The notes beneath the pieces are model-generated. The model was not told the origin of the DNA. It searched no databases and saw only the letters and a list, made by a program, of their open reading frames with translations. A DNA stretch of 64,000 bases from an uncultured Eubacterium sp. Its GTDB lineage: Bacteria; Bacillota; Clostridia; Lachnospirales; Lachnospiraceae. The stretch lies in assembly GCF_934295145.1 (NCBI RefSeq), contig NZ_CAKRAS010000003.1, forward strand, positions 21,015-85,014. The letters run 5' to 3'. A program made the position numbers and the translations under genes. Below are positions 52,244 to 61,879 of the stretch, piece by piece; within the stretch, counting starts at the first letter, position 1; every line of letters begins with the position of its first letter.

Positions 52244-54880
52244 ATGAAAGAAATGTATCAGTTGACCGCGACGCAGGTTATGGATCACTTTGAAAGTTCC
52301 GTACAGGGACTGACATCTACACAGGCAGAGGAACGCCATTACACATCAGGCTGGAACGAACTGACATCTGCGAAATCGAAACCTTTATGGAAACTTTTTC
52401 TGGAACAATTTAAGGATTTTCTTGTAATCATTCTCATTATTGCAGCAATCATATCCGGATTGCTAGGTGACGCAGAAAGTGCTGTCGTTATTCTGGTCGT
52501 TATCACCCTAAATGCCATTCTTGGAACGGTGCAGACCCGACAGGCGGAACGTTCTTTAAACAGTTTAAAAAACTTATCCGCACCAAAAGCATCCGTATTT
52601 CGTAACGGAAGTGTTGTGCAGCTTCCTGCCAGAGAGCTGGTTCCGGGCGATATCGTCCTTTTGGAAGCAGGTGATATCATTCCTGCTGATGGAAGAATTA
52701 TTGAGTGTGCTGGTTTGAAAATTGATGAAAGTGCCTTGACCGGTGAGAGCCTTAGTGTCGATAAAATCACCGATGTGATTTCCAATCAGGTAGCTCTGGG
52801 AGATCGCAGAAACATGGTATTTTCCGGCAGTTTCATTACGAATGGACGCGGAAAAATCATTATTACTGACATCGGTATGCATACAGAAGTTGGCAAGATA
52901 GCAAGTCTTTTACACAATACATCAGCAAAACGAACTCCATTGCAAATATCGCTTGATTCTTTCGGCAAAAAGCTTTCCATCGCTATTTTAGTCTTTTGTG
53001 GAATCTTGTTTGGAATCAGCGTTTTTCGCGGTGAATCTATTGGAAATGCCTTTTTATTTGCTGTCGCTTTGGCGGTTGCAGCTATTCCTGAGGCATTAAG
53101 TTCCATTGTCACTATCGTTTTGTCATTTGGTACACAAAAAATGGCGAAAGAGCATGCCATTATCCGAAAACTTCAGGCAGTAGAAGGGCTTGGAAGTATT
53201 TCAGTCATCTGTTCAGATAAAACCGGAACTCTGACTCAAAATAAAATGACAGTGGAAGACTATTATGTAAACGGACAGTCTGTTCTTGCAGATGAGGCAA
53301 CATCTTCTGATACTTCCAATAAATTACTCTATTTTGCCAGTGTATTATGCAATGATGCAAGAATTGAAAATAAAAATGAAGAAATCGGAGATCCTACAGA
53401 AATTGCCTTGCTGCAGATGGAGCCTCAAATGCACATTGCTATTTCTGAAATACAGGCAAAATATCCACGAATCGACGAACTTCCCTTTGACAGTGAACGT
53501 AAAATGATGTCAACACTGCATACATGTTCCAAAAACGATTATAGTTCTGATTCTGCTGAAAAACAGATTTTAATTGTGAAAGGTGCAGTTGATGTATTAT
53601 TACAGCGAACAGATGCGATCTGGACAACAAATGGCACAATTCCTATGAACAGTGACGAGAAAAAACGGATTCAGATACAAAATCAGCAATATTCTGAACA
53701 AGGACTGCGCGTGCTTGCATTTGCTTACAGAGAGTTTTCTGATACGGATACACTGACCTTTGACCATGAATCTCATCTGACATTTCTTGGTCTTATCGCC
53801 ATGATGGATCCGCCACGTCTGGAATCAAAAGATGCAGTAGCGACCTGCATCCATGCAGGTATCCGACCAGTCATGATTACCGGAGACCACATTGTGACGG
53901 CATCTGCCATTGCCAGACGAATTGGAATTTTGACACCGGATACAAAAGCCTGTGAAGGTGCTGTGCTTGATACGATGACAGATCAAGAATTGCAGGAATT
54001 GGTTCCGGAAATATCTGTTTATGCACGTGTTTCACCAGAACACAAAATTCGTATTGTCCGCGCATGGCAGGCACGTGGAAATATAGTGGCTATGACAGGA
54101 GACGGCGTGAATGACGCCCCGGCATTGAAACAGGCAGATATTGGCGTTGCTATGGGAATTACTGGAACTGAGGTTGCAAAGGATGCTGCTGACATGGTCT
54201 TGACAGATGACAATTTTTCTACTATTGTATCAGCAGTGAAAAATGGAAGAAATCTGTATCGTAACATCTTGCATGCCATAGAATTTCTGTTATCAGGAAA
54301 TCTCGGTGCCATTTTAACCGTTTTAACAGCATCTCTGGCAGGACTTCCGGTTCCTTTTGCACCTGTGCATTTGTTATTTATTAATTTATTGACAGATAGT
54401 CTGCCTGCGATTGCCCTCGGTCTGGAACCGCACACAGATGATGTAATGAAAGAACATCCGCGAGCTGCCACCAGTTCTATTTTAACTGCCTCTTTTATGA
54501 AAAAAATAGGTCTGGAAGGACTTGTAATTGGAATTGTAACAGTTTGTTCTTTCCTCACGGGATTAAAGCAGGGAAATGCTCTGATTGCAAGCACCTGTGC
54601 GTTTGGAACTCTGTGTCTGGCCCGATTATTCCATGGATTTAATTGCAAATCAGAAAAACCGGTTCTGTTTACAAAAAAAATAAAAAATAACAAGTGGTTA
54701 ATTGGTGCATTTGCATTAGGAGCCGTATTAATTACCGGAGTTCTCACACTTCCTGGATTACAAAATCTGTTTAAAGTGCAGACTTTGACGCTGGCACAAC
54801 TTGGAATTGTATATTTGTATGCTTTTTTGAGTCTGCCGATCATCCAGTTATGTAAATGGATTAAAAATAGAAAGAATTGA
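52244..54880 (+). CDS. P-type cation ATPase (Ca2+/Mn2+ exporter type)
   Basis: The 878-residue P2-type ATPase has a cation-ATPase N-terminus, A-domain TGES (IDESALTGESLSVD), phosphorylation motif CSDKTGTLTQNKMT, MMDPPRLES, and the hinge TGDGVNDAPALKQADIGVAMG. Helix 4 has VAAIPEALSSIVTIVL, the PEAL/PEGL ion-site motif of calcium pumps. The Mn riboswitch upstream and known Mn/Ca exporters of this group in lactic bacteria make Mn2+ export the best guess. AAGGAGG precedes the ATG. The AI-2E permease gene follows after 9 bases. Confidence 0.93.
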   Translation: MKEMYQLTATQVMDHFESSVQGLTSTQAEERHYTSGWNELTSAKSKPLWKLFLEQFKDFLVIILIIAAIISGLLGDAESAVVILVVITLNAILGTVQTRQAERSLNSLKNLSAPKASVFRNGSVVQLPARELVPGDIVLLEAGDIIPADGRIIECAGLKIDESALTGESLSVDKITDVISNQVALGDRRNMVFSGSFITNGRGKIIITDIGMHTEVGKIASLLHNTSAKRTPLQISLDSFGKKLSIAILVFCGILFGISVFRGESIGNAFLFAVALAVAAIPEALSSIVTIVLSFGTQKMAKEHAIIRKLQAVEGLGSISVICSDKTGTLTQNKMTVEDYYVNGQSVLADEATSSDTSNKLLYFASVLCNDARIENKNEEIGDPTEIALLQMEPQMHIAISEIQAKYPRIDELPFDSERKMMSTLHTCSKNDYSSDSAEKQILIVKGAVDVLLQRTDAIWTTNGTIPMNSDEKKRIQIQNQQYSEQGLRVLAFAYREFSDTDTLTFDHESHLTFLGLIAMMDPPRLESKDAVATCIHAGIRPVMITGDHIVTASAIARRIGILTPDTKACEGAVLDTMTDQELQELVPEISVYARVSPEHKIRIVRAWQARGNIVAMTGDGVNDAPALKQADIGVAMGITGTEVAKDAADMVLTDDNFSTIVSAVKNGRNLYRNILHAIEFLLSGNLGAILTVLTASLAGLPVPFAPVHLLFINLLTDSLPAIALGLEPHTDDVMKEHPRAATSSILTASFMKKIGLEGLVIGIVTVCSFLTGLKQGNALIASTCAFGTLCLARLFHGFNCKSEKPVLFTKKIKNNKWLIGAFALGAVLITGVLTLPGLQNLFKVQTLTLAQLGIVYLYAFLSLPIIQLCKWIKNRKN

Positions 54881-54889
54881 GGGACTAAA

Positions 54890-56053
54890 ATGAAATTTCA
54901 GGATTTTATACAAAAGCATAAATATTTACTGCTTATTATTGCAGTTTTGCTTATCCTGCTCCTTGGAAAAACTGACACAGAATGGAATCTGCTACGCACT
55001 ATCTGGGAAATTTTACTGCCATTTCTGACCGGATGCATTATGGCATTTATCTTGAATATTCCCATGCGTTTTATTGAAAAAAAGCTGTTTCGAAATAAAT
55101 CGAACAGCTATCGAATATCGATTCGTATTGCCAGTTTTTTATTAACACTGCTCATCGTTATTGCGATTATCTGGCTGATTCTGTTTTTTATGATTCCGCA
55201 ATTGGCTAACAGCTTTTCCATGTTGAATGAAAATATTACAGATTTTGTACCACAATTTCAATCCACGATGGAGCATCTAAATAAAAAAATCCCTCTGCTT
55301 AAACACCTGATGGGAACGCAGACTTTTGAAACACAGCAGATTCTTCAGACGGTCTCTGATTTTTTGAAAGACAGTGCGAAAACGATTACCGGATCCACTA
55401 TTTCTGCCATCAGTTCTGTATTTCAGGGAATCGTGACCGGATTTCTGGCATTTGCTTTTGCATGCTATCTGCTATTTCAAAAAGAGAAACTGCAAATGCA
55501 GCTTAAAAAGGTAATTTATGCGTTTTGTTCTGAAGAAAGATCAGAAAAGTTATTTGGCATCTGTGCCATGATTTCCAAAACTTTTACACGTTTTTTTACC
55601 GGGCAGTGCGTGGAAGCACTGATTCTGGGCGGATTATTTCTGCTGACACTAACGATTTTCCGTATGCCGTATGCATTGCTGATCAGTGTAGTCATAGCTT
55701 GTACCGCACTGATTCCAATCTTTGGTGCTTTTATAGGATGCATCTTTGGAGTCTTTCTGATTTTTATTGTGAATCCACAGCAGGCGGTTGTATTTCTGAT
55801 TATATTTTTTGTATTACAGCAAATCGAGGGCAATCTCATCTATCCACATGTGGTAGGAAACTCTGTCGGATTGCCATCCATCTGGGTACTGCTGGCAGTG
55901 ATCGCTGGAGGTAAACTGATGGGAATTGTTGGAATGTTTCTGTTTATTCCGCTCTCATCAGTGTGTTATACCTTGTTCCGCCAACTTGTATATGACAGAT
56001 TAAAGCAGAAGATAGTAAAACAAAATATAGAACCAAACAAACCGGGGCAATAA
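54890..56053 (+). CDS. AI-2E family transporter
   Basis: The 387-residue membrane protein has about 8 helices with the AI-2E/PerM pattern: LLPFLTGCIMAFILNIPMRF, an outside loop (residues about 105-150), and FIGCIFGVFLIFI, QQIEGNLIYPHVVGNSVGLP near the end. Members export autoinducer-2 or act as Na+/H+ antiporters; the role here is open. It shares the transcript with the P-type ATPase. Its stop codon lies within the loop of the terminator. Confidence 0.92.
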   Translation: MKFQDFIQKHKYLLLIIAVLLILLLGKTDTEWNLLRTIWEILLPFLTGCIMAFILNIPMRFIEKKLFRNKSNSYRISIRIASFLLTLLIVIAIIWLILFFMIPQLANSFSMLNENITDFVPQFQSTMEHLNKKIPLLKHLMGTQTFETQQILQTVSDFLKDSAKTITGSTISAISSVFQGIVTGFLAFAFACYLLFQKEKLQMQLKKVIYAFCSEERSEKLFGICAMISKTFTRFFTGQCVEALILGGLFLLTLTIFRMPYALLISVVIACTALIPIFGAFIGCIFGVFLIFIVNPQQAVVFLIIFFVLQQIEGNLIYPHVVGNSVGLPSIWVLLAVIAGGKLMGIVGMFLFIPLSSVCYTLFRQLVYDRLKQKIVKQNIEPNKPGQ

Positions 56054-56070
56054 AATGCCCCGGTTTATTT
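56039..56070. terminator. Intrinsic terminator, bidirectional
   Basis: AAACCGGGGC (56039-56048) and GCCCCGGTTT (56057-56066) form a perfect 10-bp stem with an 8-base loop. It serves the ATPase/AI-2E operon and the convergent dtd. Confidence 0.9.
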
Positions 56071-56091
56071 GCTCATGATACTATACGATTA

Positions 56092-56544
56092 TTATTTCAT
56101 AAGTTCATCGGAATCCAGCACAATGGTAAACGGTCCATCATTGAGCAGTTCTACCTTCATATCTGCTCCGAAACTTCCGGTTTCTACCACAGGAATCTCT
56201 TTTTTGCAGGAAGCAATAATATATTCATATAAGCTGTTTGCAAGATCTGGATTTCCCGCCTTAATAAAGGACGGACGATTTCCTTTTTTGCAGTCTGCAT
56301 ATAAAGTAAACTGGGAGATCAGCAGCAATTCACCATCTACATCCTTAAGTGCCAGATTGGTTTTTCCATTTTCATCCTCAAAAATACGCATGCCAATCAG
56401 CTTTTTAATCATTTTGTCTGCAATCTCAGTATTATCTTCCTCTGAAACACCAATCAAAACCAGAAATCCTTTCCCGATTTTTCCAATTACTTCGTTGTCT
56501 ACTGTCACAGAAGCGTGCTGCACACGCTGAATTACAAATTTCAT
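56092..56544 (-). CDS. dtd: D-aminoacyl-tRNA deacylase
   Basis: Dtd removes D-amino acids mis-attached to tRNA. The 150-residue protein starts MKFVIQRVQHASVTVD and has both active-site signatures, LLISQFTLYADCKKGNRPSF and the Gly-Pro motif in LLNDGPFTIVLDS. It stands alone on the minus strand, divergent from the TtcA-like gene. Confidence 0.96.
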   Translation of the reverse strand: MKFVIQRVQHASVTVDNEVIGKIGKGFLVLIGVSEEDNTEIADKMIKKLIGMRIFEDENGKTNLALKDVDGELLLISQFTLYADCKKGNRPSFIKAGNPDLANSLYEYIIASCKKEIPVVETGSFGADMKVELLNDGPFTIVLDSDELMK

Positions 56545-56746
56545 ACGTTTAAAATCCTTTCTTCATAAACTTTAAAACAGCGAAACAAACTGTACTTTCT
56601 TATCATTGTCCATTTCACTCAAACGCATGTTTTTCTAAGCCAAAATCTAAACAAACGTTCGAAACTGTTTACCAAAATGTCAAAATATGTTATCATTCTA
56701 AAGGACTTTTAATGAAAAATCAATACTGAAACGAGGAACCGATATT

Positions 56747-57472
56747 ATGAAATTGCAGCAGCTACTAAGTCTTACCAGAAAAGCAGTAGATACTTACCAC
56801 TTAATTGACGAAGGAGATCATATTGCCATCGGTGTATCAGGAGGAAAGGATTCTCTCGCATTACTATATGCCCTGCATGGTCTGCAATGTTTTTATCCAA
56901 AGCATTTTTCTCTGACAGCGGTCAGTGTGGATCTTGGATTGGAAGGATTTGATCTGAGTCCGGTGACACAACTTTGTGACGAGCTTGGCATCTCACATCA
57001 TATCGTAAAAACACAAATTGGGCAGATTGTGTTTGAAGAACGCAAAGAAAAGAATCCTTGTTCCCTGTGTGCAAAAATGCGAAAAGGTGCATTATACAAT
57101 GCTGTGAAAGAGCTTGGTTGTAATAAAGTAGCTTACGCACATCATAAAGATGATTTTATTGAAACTATGATGATGTCACTGATTTATGAAGGACATTTTT
57201 ATTGTTTTCCACCCAAAACATATTTAGACCGCATGGATCTGACAATCATCCGACCATTTCTGTATGTAGAAGAAGCAGATGTGATCGGTTTCAAAAATAA
57301 ATATAATCTTCCGGTAGTGAAAAATCCATGTCCAGCGGATGGTGCCACAAGACGTGCATATATCAAACAGCTTATCCGAACTATCAACCATGAAAATCCA
57401 GGAGCAAAGACGCGTCTGTTTACCGCACTGATCAATGGACATATTCCGGACTGGGAAGATCAGAATGAGTAA
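56747..57472 (+). CDS. TtcA-like tRNA thiolation ATPase
   Basis: The 241-residue PP-loop protein has the ATP-binding GVSGGKDSLALLYALHG (SGGKDS at residues 31-36), the cluster cysteines CSLCAKMRKGALY and a third Cys in NPCPADG. TtcA inserts sulfur at C32 of certain tRNAs with a 4Fe-4S cluster. Firmicute relatives may act on other tRNA positions. The gene order gives no further clue. Confidence 0.87.
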   Translation: MKLQQLLSLTRKAVDTYHLIDEGDHIAIGVSGGKDSLALLYALHGLQCFYPKHFSLTAVSVDLGLEGFDLSPVTQLCDELGISHHIVKTQIGQIVFEERKEKNPCSLCAKMRKGALYNAVKELGCNKVAYAHHKDDFIETMMMSLIYEGHFYCFPPKTYLDRMDLTIIRPFLYVEEADVIGFKNKYNLPVVKNPCPADGATRRAYIKQLIRTINHENPGAKTRLFTALINGHIPDWEDQNE

Positions 57473-57537
57473 TATTCTTTTACTGATAAACGAAAAAGCA
57501 GTATCCGAACACAATTTTTTAGAAAGAATGATTTGAT

Positions 57538-58608
57538 ATGAAAGAACGAAAATACAGTGACCAGATCAATATTGAAAACGAACAGAAACTCCGTGCATTG
57601 GTAGCCGAATTACCACGTTTCTGCCGCGAATACTTTATCGGTATCGAGCCATCAACGTCTTCCCGGACTCGGATTGCCTATGCCTATGACCTGGGCGTTT
57701 TTTTTCACTATCTGCATGAAAATAACGCTGCAATGGCAAAAATGGAGATTATCGATTTTCCGATTGATATTTTAGAACAGATTACGCCAATGGATATTGA
57801 AGAATATCTGCAATATCTGAAACTTTATCATCACAGAGGAAAAGAATATACTAATGATGAGCGTGGCCAGATGCGTAAGCTTGCCTGCCTGCGCAGTTTT
57901 TATAACTATTTCTTTCGCAAAGAGATTATAGAAAAAAATCCTGCTACACTGGTTAAAATGCCAAAGCAGCATGAGAAAAATATCGTCCGTCTGGATGTGG
58001 ATGAAATTGCGATTTTGCTGGATGAGGCGGAATCCGGTGAGAAATTAACGGAACGTCAGAAGATTTATCACAATAAAACGAAAAAGCGGGATGTGGCGAT
58101 TCTGACGCTTTTACTTGGCACAGGAATTCGTGTATCTGAATGTGTGGGATTGGATTTGAATGACATTGATCCAAAAAATAATGGTATTAAAGTTCACCGA
58201 AAAGGTGGTTCTGAAGTTATGGTATATTTTGGAGACGAAGTAGCTGAAGCACTGGATGCCTACCTGGATGAACGACTGGAAATGGAGCCAAAGGCGGGAA
58301 GTACCGAAGCAGTATTCCTTTCCATGCAAAATAAACGTATTAATGTGCGCAGTGTAGAAAATCTGGTAAAAAAATATTCCCGCCTTGTGACAACGGTAAA
58401 AAATATAACACCGCATAAGCTGCGCAGTACTTATGGTACAACATTATATCAGGAAACAGGAGATATTTACCTGGTAGCAGATGTCTTAGGACACAAGGAT
58501 GTCAATACAACAAAAAAACACTATGCAGCACAAGCTGACAGCAGACGCCGTATGGCAGCAAAAGCGGTTCGATTGCGGGAAAAGCAGCCTGAATCTGAAG
58601 AGGAATAA
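57538..58608 (+). CDS. Tyrosine recombinase, XerC/XerD-like
   Basis: The 356-residue protein has an N-terminal SAM-like core-binding domain (residues about 28-145) and a catalytic domain with Arg in LLLGTGIRVSECVGL, Lys in VHRKGG, His/Arg in TPHKLRSTYGT, and HxxxxxxxxY in LGHKDVNTTKKHYA. Xer proteins resolve chromosome dimers at dif. No integrase neighbours, att sites or phage genes are near, which favours a resident chromosome-maintenance recombinase. The N-terminus is longer than XerD by about 50 residues. Confidence 0.87.
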   Translation: MKERKYSDQINIENEQKLRALVAELPRFCREYFIGIEPSTSSRTRIAYAYDLGVFFHYLHENNAAMAKMEIIDFPIDILEQITPMDIEEYLQYLKLYHHRGKEYTNDERGQMRKLACLRSFYNYFFRKEIIEKNPATLVKMPKQHEKNIVRLDVDEIAILLDEAESGEKLTERQKIYHNKTKKRDVAILTLLLGTGIRVSECVGLDLNDIDPKNNGIKVHRKGGSEVMVYFGDEVAEALDAYLDERLEMEPKAGSTEAVFLSMQNKRINVRSVENLVKKYSRLVTTVKNITPHKLRSTYGTTLYQETGDIYLVADVLGHKDVNTTKKHYAAQADSRRRMAAKAVRLREKQPESEEE

Positions 58609-58617
58609 TTTTACCTC

Positions 58618-58646
58618 TTGTACAATAATTTTCAGTATGTTATAAT
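58618..58646 (+). promoter_or_regulatory. thrS promoter
   Basis: TTGTAC (58618-58623) and TATAAT (58641-58646) are 17 bases apart, beginning 9 bases after the recombinase stop codon. Confidence 0.7.
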
Positions 58647-58654
58647 TTGATTTG

Positions 58655-58918
58655 ATATTGAGAAAAGCAATGAAAGAACAAGTACTGTATGTTGAAACAT
58701 TCCAGAGAGAGCAGGTTGGTGGAAGCTGCTTATGAATATCATACAGGAAAACCAGTCTTGAGCTGTACGTGAAAGAATGTCGAATTGTAAGGACAGATTT
58801 TTAAGCGTCACCGTCTTGCCGCGTTACAGGCTAAATAAGTAAAACATTAAGGTGGAACCGTGTATGTATGCACCCTTAAGTATATCTGGCAGCAGGTATA
58901 TTTAAAGGTGCTTTTTTA
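58655..58918 (+). ncRNA. T-box riboswitch, threonine-specific
   Basis: Stem I has AGTA (in ACAAGTACTGTATG), the distal AGAGAG and GGTTGGTGGAAGCTGC, and the specifier loop after CATACAG: GAAAACC with ACC (58751-58753), a threonine codon. The antiterminator contains the T-box AAGGTGGAACCG (58849-58860). The terminator runs GCACCCTTAA (from 58870) to TTAAAGGTGC with TTTTTT after 58911. Uncharged tRNA-Thr would relieve termination of thrS. Confidence 0.93.
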
Positions 58919-58972
58919 GTTTATAGAAGTAATTAGTAACTCAATAAACAAGGTTCTGGAAAGGAAAACACA

Positions 58973-60730
58973 ATGGTTAATTTTAAAGAAGATGAACAGT
59001 TAAGCATGCTCAATCACTCCTGTGCCCATCTGATGGCTCAGGCTGTTAAGCACCTGTATCCACAGGCAAAATTCTGGGTTGGACCGGTGGTAGCAGAGGG
59101 ATTCTACTACGATATCGATCTGGGCGATGATGTTATCCGTGATGAGGATATCGCCGCTATTGAAAAAGAAATGAAAAAAGTTGCAAAATCCGGAAAAAAA
59201 ATCATCCGTCATGAAATTTCCAAGGAAGAAGCTTTGGAAATGTTCAAAGATGACAACTACAAACTGGATCTGATTTCTAACCTGGAAGATGGTAAGATTT
59301 CCTGCTATACACAGGGTGATTTTACAGACCTCTGTCGTGGCCCTCATGTAGACAATGTAAAATTATGCCGTCATTTCAAACTGATCAGACATTCCGGCGC
59401 TTACTGGAAAGGTGACAGCAAAAACAAGATGTTGCAGCGTATCTACGGTGTATGTTTCCCGACTGCAGAGGAGCTGGAAGCACACCTTCAGTTATTAGAG
59501 GAAGCAAAAGAGCGTGACCACAGAAAAATCGGCAAAGACATGGGATTATTTATGTTGGATGATCTGGTTGGTCGTGGACTTCCGATGTTCCTTCCAAAAG
59601 GATATGTAATCTGGCAGGAACTGGAAAATTATATCAAAAACAAAGAGCGTAAACTTGGATATCAGCATGTTATGACACCATGTGTTGGTACAGTAGATCT
59701 GTATAAAACCTCCGGTCATTGGGATCACTACAAAGATAATATGTTCCCTGCGATGGAAGTTGAGGGAGAGTCTTTTGTATTAAGACCAATGAACTGCCCG
59801 CATCATATGATGATTTATGCAAATAAAATTCATTCTTACAAAGATCTGCCAATCCGTATCGGTGAGATCGCACATGATTTCCGTTTCGAGGCTAGTGGTA
59901 CTTTAAAAGGTATCGAAAGAGGACGCCATTTCTGCCAGAATGATGCGCATCTGTTTGTAACTCCGGAGCAGATCAAAGATGAATTCTCCAAAGTCGTAGA
60001 TTTAATTTTCTCTACTTACAAAGATTTCGGTATCACAGATTACAGATGTGTGCTGTCTCTGCGTGATCCGGAAGACAAAGAGAAATATCATGATGATGAT
60101 GAGATGTGGAACAAAGCAGAAAATGCACTTCGCGAAGTTATGAATTCTCTCGGAATCGAATATACTGAGGAAATCGGCGAAGCTGCTTTCTACGGACCGA
60201 AACTTGATGTAAATGTAAAACCAGCAGTAGGTAATGAGTATACACTTTCTACTTGTCAGCTGGACTTCTGTCTGCCGGCTAAATTTGAGCTGACTTATGT
60301 AGACCGTGATGGTGAGAAAAAGACACCTGTTGTACTTCATCGTGCAATTCTTGGCTCTCTGGATCGTTTTATGGCCTACATTCTTGAAGAGACAAAAGGA
60401 AATCTGCCAACATGGTTAGCACCGGTTCAGGCACGTATCATGCCGGTTAAAACAGATGATCCGGAACTCAATGAGTATGCTCAGAAAATTTATGATGCTC
60501 TGGATGCAGCTGATGTTCGTGTTGAATTAGACAACAGAGCTGAGAAACTTGGTTACCGTATGAGAGAAGGACAGGTTCAGAAAGTTCCTTATCTTCTTGT
60601 TATTGGTATGAAAGAAAAAGAAGATGGTACAGTTGCATACCGTCTCCATGGTCAGAAAGAGACTACAGTTCTTCCATTAGACGAGTTCGTTGAAAAACTG
60701 ACAACTGAAATTGAGACAAAAGCAAGATAG
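58973..60730 (+). CDS. thrS: Threonyl-tRNA synthetase lacking the TGS domain
   Basis: The 585-residue enzyme begins directly in the editing domain (HSCAH at residues 15-19, CRGPHVDN later) and has the class II catalytic core with RPMNCPHHMMIY, DFRFEASGTLKGIERGRHFCQNDAHLF and the anticodon-binding C-terminal domain. E. coli ThrRS has about 60 more N-terminal residues forming the TGS (N1) domain, which is absent here. The ATG at 58973 is 55 bases after the T-box terminator, leaving no space for a longer start in frame with it. Regulated by the T-box upstream. Confidence 0.96.
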   Translation: MVNFKEDEQLSMLNHSCAHLMAQAVKHLYPQAKFWVGPVVAEGFYYDIDLGDDVIRDEDIAAIEKEMKKVAKSGKKIIRHEISKEEALEMFKDDNYKLDLISNLEDGKISCYTQGDFTDLCRGPHVDNVKLCRHFKLIRHSGAYWKGDSKNKMLQRIYGVCFPTAEELEAHLQLLEEAKERDHRKIGKDMGLFMLDDLVGRGLPMFLPKGYVIWQELENYIKNKERKLGYQHVMTPCVGTVDLYKTSGHWDHYKDNMFPAMEVEGESFVLRPMNCPHHMMIYANKIHSYKDLPIRIGEIAHDFRFEASGTLKGIERGRHFCQNDAHLFVTPEQIKDEFSKVVDLIFSTYKDFGITDYRCVLSLRDPEDKEKYHDDDEMWNKAENALREVMNSLGIEYTEEIGEAAFYGPKLDVNVKPAVGNEYTLSTCQLDFCLPAKFELTYVDRDGEKKTPVVLHRAILGSLDRFMAYILEETKGNLPTWLAPVQARIMPVKTDDPELNEYAQKIYDALDAADVRVELDNRAEKLGYRMREGQVQKVPYLLVIGMKEKEDGTVAYRLHGQKETTVLPLDEFVEKLTTEIETKAR

Positions 60731-60789
60731 TAATTCGCTATAATAACCGAATGTCTGTCATTGTTTGCTAAGTCTTAAAAAATAAATAT

Positions 60790-60840
60790 AAAAATGAGTT
60801 CTGTTTTCTTGATTTTAGAAAATAGAGCTCATTTTTATTT
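60790..60840. terminator. Bidirectional terminator between thrS and lysR
   Basis: AAAAATGAG (60790-60798) with TTCT and TTTTCT pairs with AGAAAA, AGA and CTCATTTTT (60828-60836), about 17 pairs with two bulges, flanked by A- and T-runs. Confidence 0.85.
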
Positions 60841-60860
60841 GAGGATTAATTAAATCTTCA

Positions 60861-61751
60861 TTATTTTTTGATTTCTTCTAAAAAAAGTGGAATCATAGGA
60901 TTATCATTTTCTTTTGAATAAATGACATACAGGATTTCCTGAATTCCATTTGTTTCCAGTGGGATATATGAAAGATTTAGTGGAATAGAAGCCTTTTCTA
61001 CTTCCAGTTCCGTTAGTATTCCGATACCCATACCAGCCGCCACCATAATCTGTATTGTTGTTGCATCATCGTTTGTTTTGGAAATATTCTGCACCAGTTC
61101 ATTATCTAAATAGCCCGTTGGAAAATCATGCGGGCATTCTGATTTACTGCGATTGAAATTATGGATGATCAGTCGTTCGTATTTCAAATCTTCCTGTGTA
61201 ATCACCTCACGATGAGTCAACGGATGCTCCGGTGGAATGACGGCCAAAAACGGATATTCCCCGATTTTTATAATTTTTGTCGTATCCGGATAGGAGAGCA
61301 GTGGACTTTCCACATTAAAAATAATGTCATATTCTCCCATCAAAAACTCATCATGCAATGCCACTGCATTGTCCCGTTTCAGATCAATCCCCACACCTGG
61401 ATATTTGAAATAAAAATTTTGTACATTTCTTGGAAAACTTCCCATCTCCATACATTTGATATAACCGATCCGCAACGTTCCTTTTTGACCACGCTGTACC
61501 GAATGTACCCGTTCAATAGAATCGCTGACTTTTGCCAGGATCTGTTCTGCTTCCCGCATAAATACCTGACCGGAATCTGTCAATGATATACGATTATTTT
61601 TCCGGACAAACAGATCCAGCTTCAGTTCTTTTTCCAGACTACGGATCTGCTGCGTGATCGCAGACTGTGAGACAAAAAACATCTCTGCGGTCTTGGAAAA
61701 ATTCAGATTATGCGCCGCGGATACAAAGTATTCTAATTGTTGTAATGTCAT
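60861..61751 (-). CDS. LysR family regulator of the chalcone-isomerase-like operon
   Basis: The 296-residue protein has the LysR DNA-binding domain (MTLQQLEYFVSAAHNLNFSKTAEMFFVSQSAITQQIRSLEKE) and an effector domain (LRIGYIKCMEMGSFPRNVQNFY; AAGMGIGILTELEVE). GGAGGGG precedes the ATG on the minus strand. It is divergent from the 61968 gene over 216 bases containing a perfect 15-bp palindrome upstream of a consensus promoter, the classical arrangement for activation by a LysR protein responding to a small aromatic molecule. The effector is unknown. Confidence 0.9.
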   Translation of the reverse strand: MTLQQLEYFVSAAHNLNFSKTAEMFFVSQSAITQQIRSLEKELKLDLFVRKNNRISLTDSGQVFMREAEQILAKVSDSIERVHSVQRGQKGTLRIGYIKCMEMGSFPRNVQNFYFKYPGVGIDLKRDNAVALHDEFLMGEYDIIFNVESPLLSYPDTTKIIKIGEYPFLAVIPPEHPLTHREVITQEDLKYERLIIHNFNRSKSECPHDFPTGYLDNELVQNISKTNDDATTIQIMVAAGMGIGILTELEVEKASIPLNLSYIPLETNGIQEILYVIYSKENDNPMIPLFLEEIKK

Positions 61752-61843
61752 AGTTCCCCTCCATTTTTCTTATACTTTCCAGAAAACAGTATCAATTTTC
61801 CCCGAGATAATACAATTTTAAATGCCTGATACAGCGTCTCTCC

Positions 61844-61858
61844 ATAAGTTATACTTAT
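61844..61858. promoter_or_regulatory. Candidate LysR recognition site
   Basis: ATAAGT-TAT-ACTTAT is a perfect palindrome containing T-N11-A. Its centre at 61851 is about 64 bases upstream of the predicted transcription start (near 61915), the usual place of a LysR recognition site. Confidence 0.65.
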
Positions 61859-61879
61859 ACTATCATCTTTCTTTCCTGC

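Noticed and set aside
56069..56530. 153-residue open frame on the + strand opposite dtd
   Set aside because: Serine-rich mirror of the dtd coding sequence with no ribosome-binding site or recognisable domain.
57538..58608. Tyrosine recombinase as an integrase of a mobile element
   Set aside because: No attachment sites, excisionase, phage or conjugation genes nearby; it is followed by the thrS T-box in an ordinary chromosomal context.
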